A stretch of 64,000 nucleotides of DNA, taken from contig JAPLRP010000039.1 in the NCBI GenBank assembly GCA_026399095.1, forward strand, positions 1-64,000. Reading direction: 5' to 3'. The stretch is from Methylococcales bacterium (lineage in GTDB: Bacteria > Pseudomonadota > Gammaproteobacteria > Methylococcales > Methylomonadaceae). Shown here in pieces: positions 63,493 through 64,000 of the stretch. The position numbers and the translations under genes are program-made. The notes below the pieces were generated by a model. That model was not told where the DNA came from. It worked only from the letters and a program-made list of their open reading frames with translations, and made no database searches. Numbering within the stretch: position 1 is the first letter of the stretch; each line of letters begins with the position of its first letter.

Positions 63493-64000
<508 letters not shown>

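Overview
The window looks like chromosome of a gammaproteobacterial (type I, Methylococcales-like) methanotroph or close methylotroph. Two clusters carry the argument. One is a complete ribulose monophosphate (RuMP) set: hexulose-6-phosphate synthase, hexuloisomerase, transketolase, transaldolase and fructose-bisphosphate aldolase (36.1-43.4 kb). The other is a four-gene formyltransferase/hydrolase set, fhcBADC, of the tetrahydromethanopterin C1 pathway (43.4-48.1 kb). The fatty-acid and septum/DNA gene order (yceD-rpmF-plsX-fabHDG-acpP-fabF-pabC-mltG-tmk-holB-pilZ-tatD) is typical of Gammaproteobacteria. The DNA is A+T-rich. The taxon is inferred from gene content, not from a marker comparison.

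Layout. 1-3.4 kb is the end of an integrative element on the minus strand: P4-type tyrosine integrase, AlpA-like regulator, a primase-type zinc-finger protein, and a DUF3987-type gene cut short next to two tandem 22-bp repeats that look like a transposon end. 3.6-10.8 kb holds a universal stress protein, a membrane protein, the ABC-F ATPase YheS, an HdeD-like protein, exported proteins and an OprO/P-type porin preceded by four 11-bp Pho-box units. 11-16 kb holds zur (with a candidate Zur site over its own promoter), an AmiC-type amidase, tsaE, the bifunctional NAD(P)HX repair enzyme and purM. 17.3-24.5 kb holds a glycosyltransferase/fatty-acid-hydroxylase/DUF2064 operon, glycogen synthase, a TauE-type permease, an RlpA-like protein, and hydroxypyruvate isomerase with tartronate semialdehyde reductase. 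24.7-35.8 kb is the lipid, peptidoglycan and replication block.

36.1-48.1 kb is the C1 core. RuMP enzymes fix formaldehyde and regenerate the acceptor, while Fhc handles the formyl-H4MPT to formate branch. Between transketolase and transaldolase sit two unrecognised proteins built from a short GVAKYL-type repeat, at least four copies in a membrane-anchored protein and eleven in its neighbour. They are the best candidates here for an undescribed system.

48.2-64 kb is mixed. It includes a hybrid histidine kinase whose membrane domain matches the plant/cyanobacterial ethylene-binding domain at all of the key positions I checked, with a 9 x 7-bp tandem repeat upstream; small conserved DUF proteins between two inverted copies of a roughly 130-bp palindromic repeat; RhlE; an outer-membrane-type GH3 beta-glucosidase with a FucP-type sugar transporter; small lipoproteins; dut; a membrane sensor-like protein that looks like the N-terminal module of long AlgC proteins without its enzyme domain; and the start of argB, cut by the window edge. 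No rRNA, tRNA or CRISPR array was recognised. All gene assignments come from reading motifs and gene order; no database search was run.
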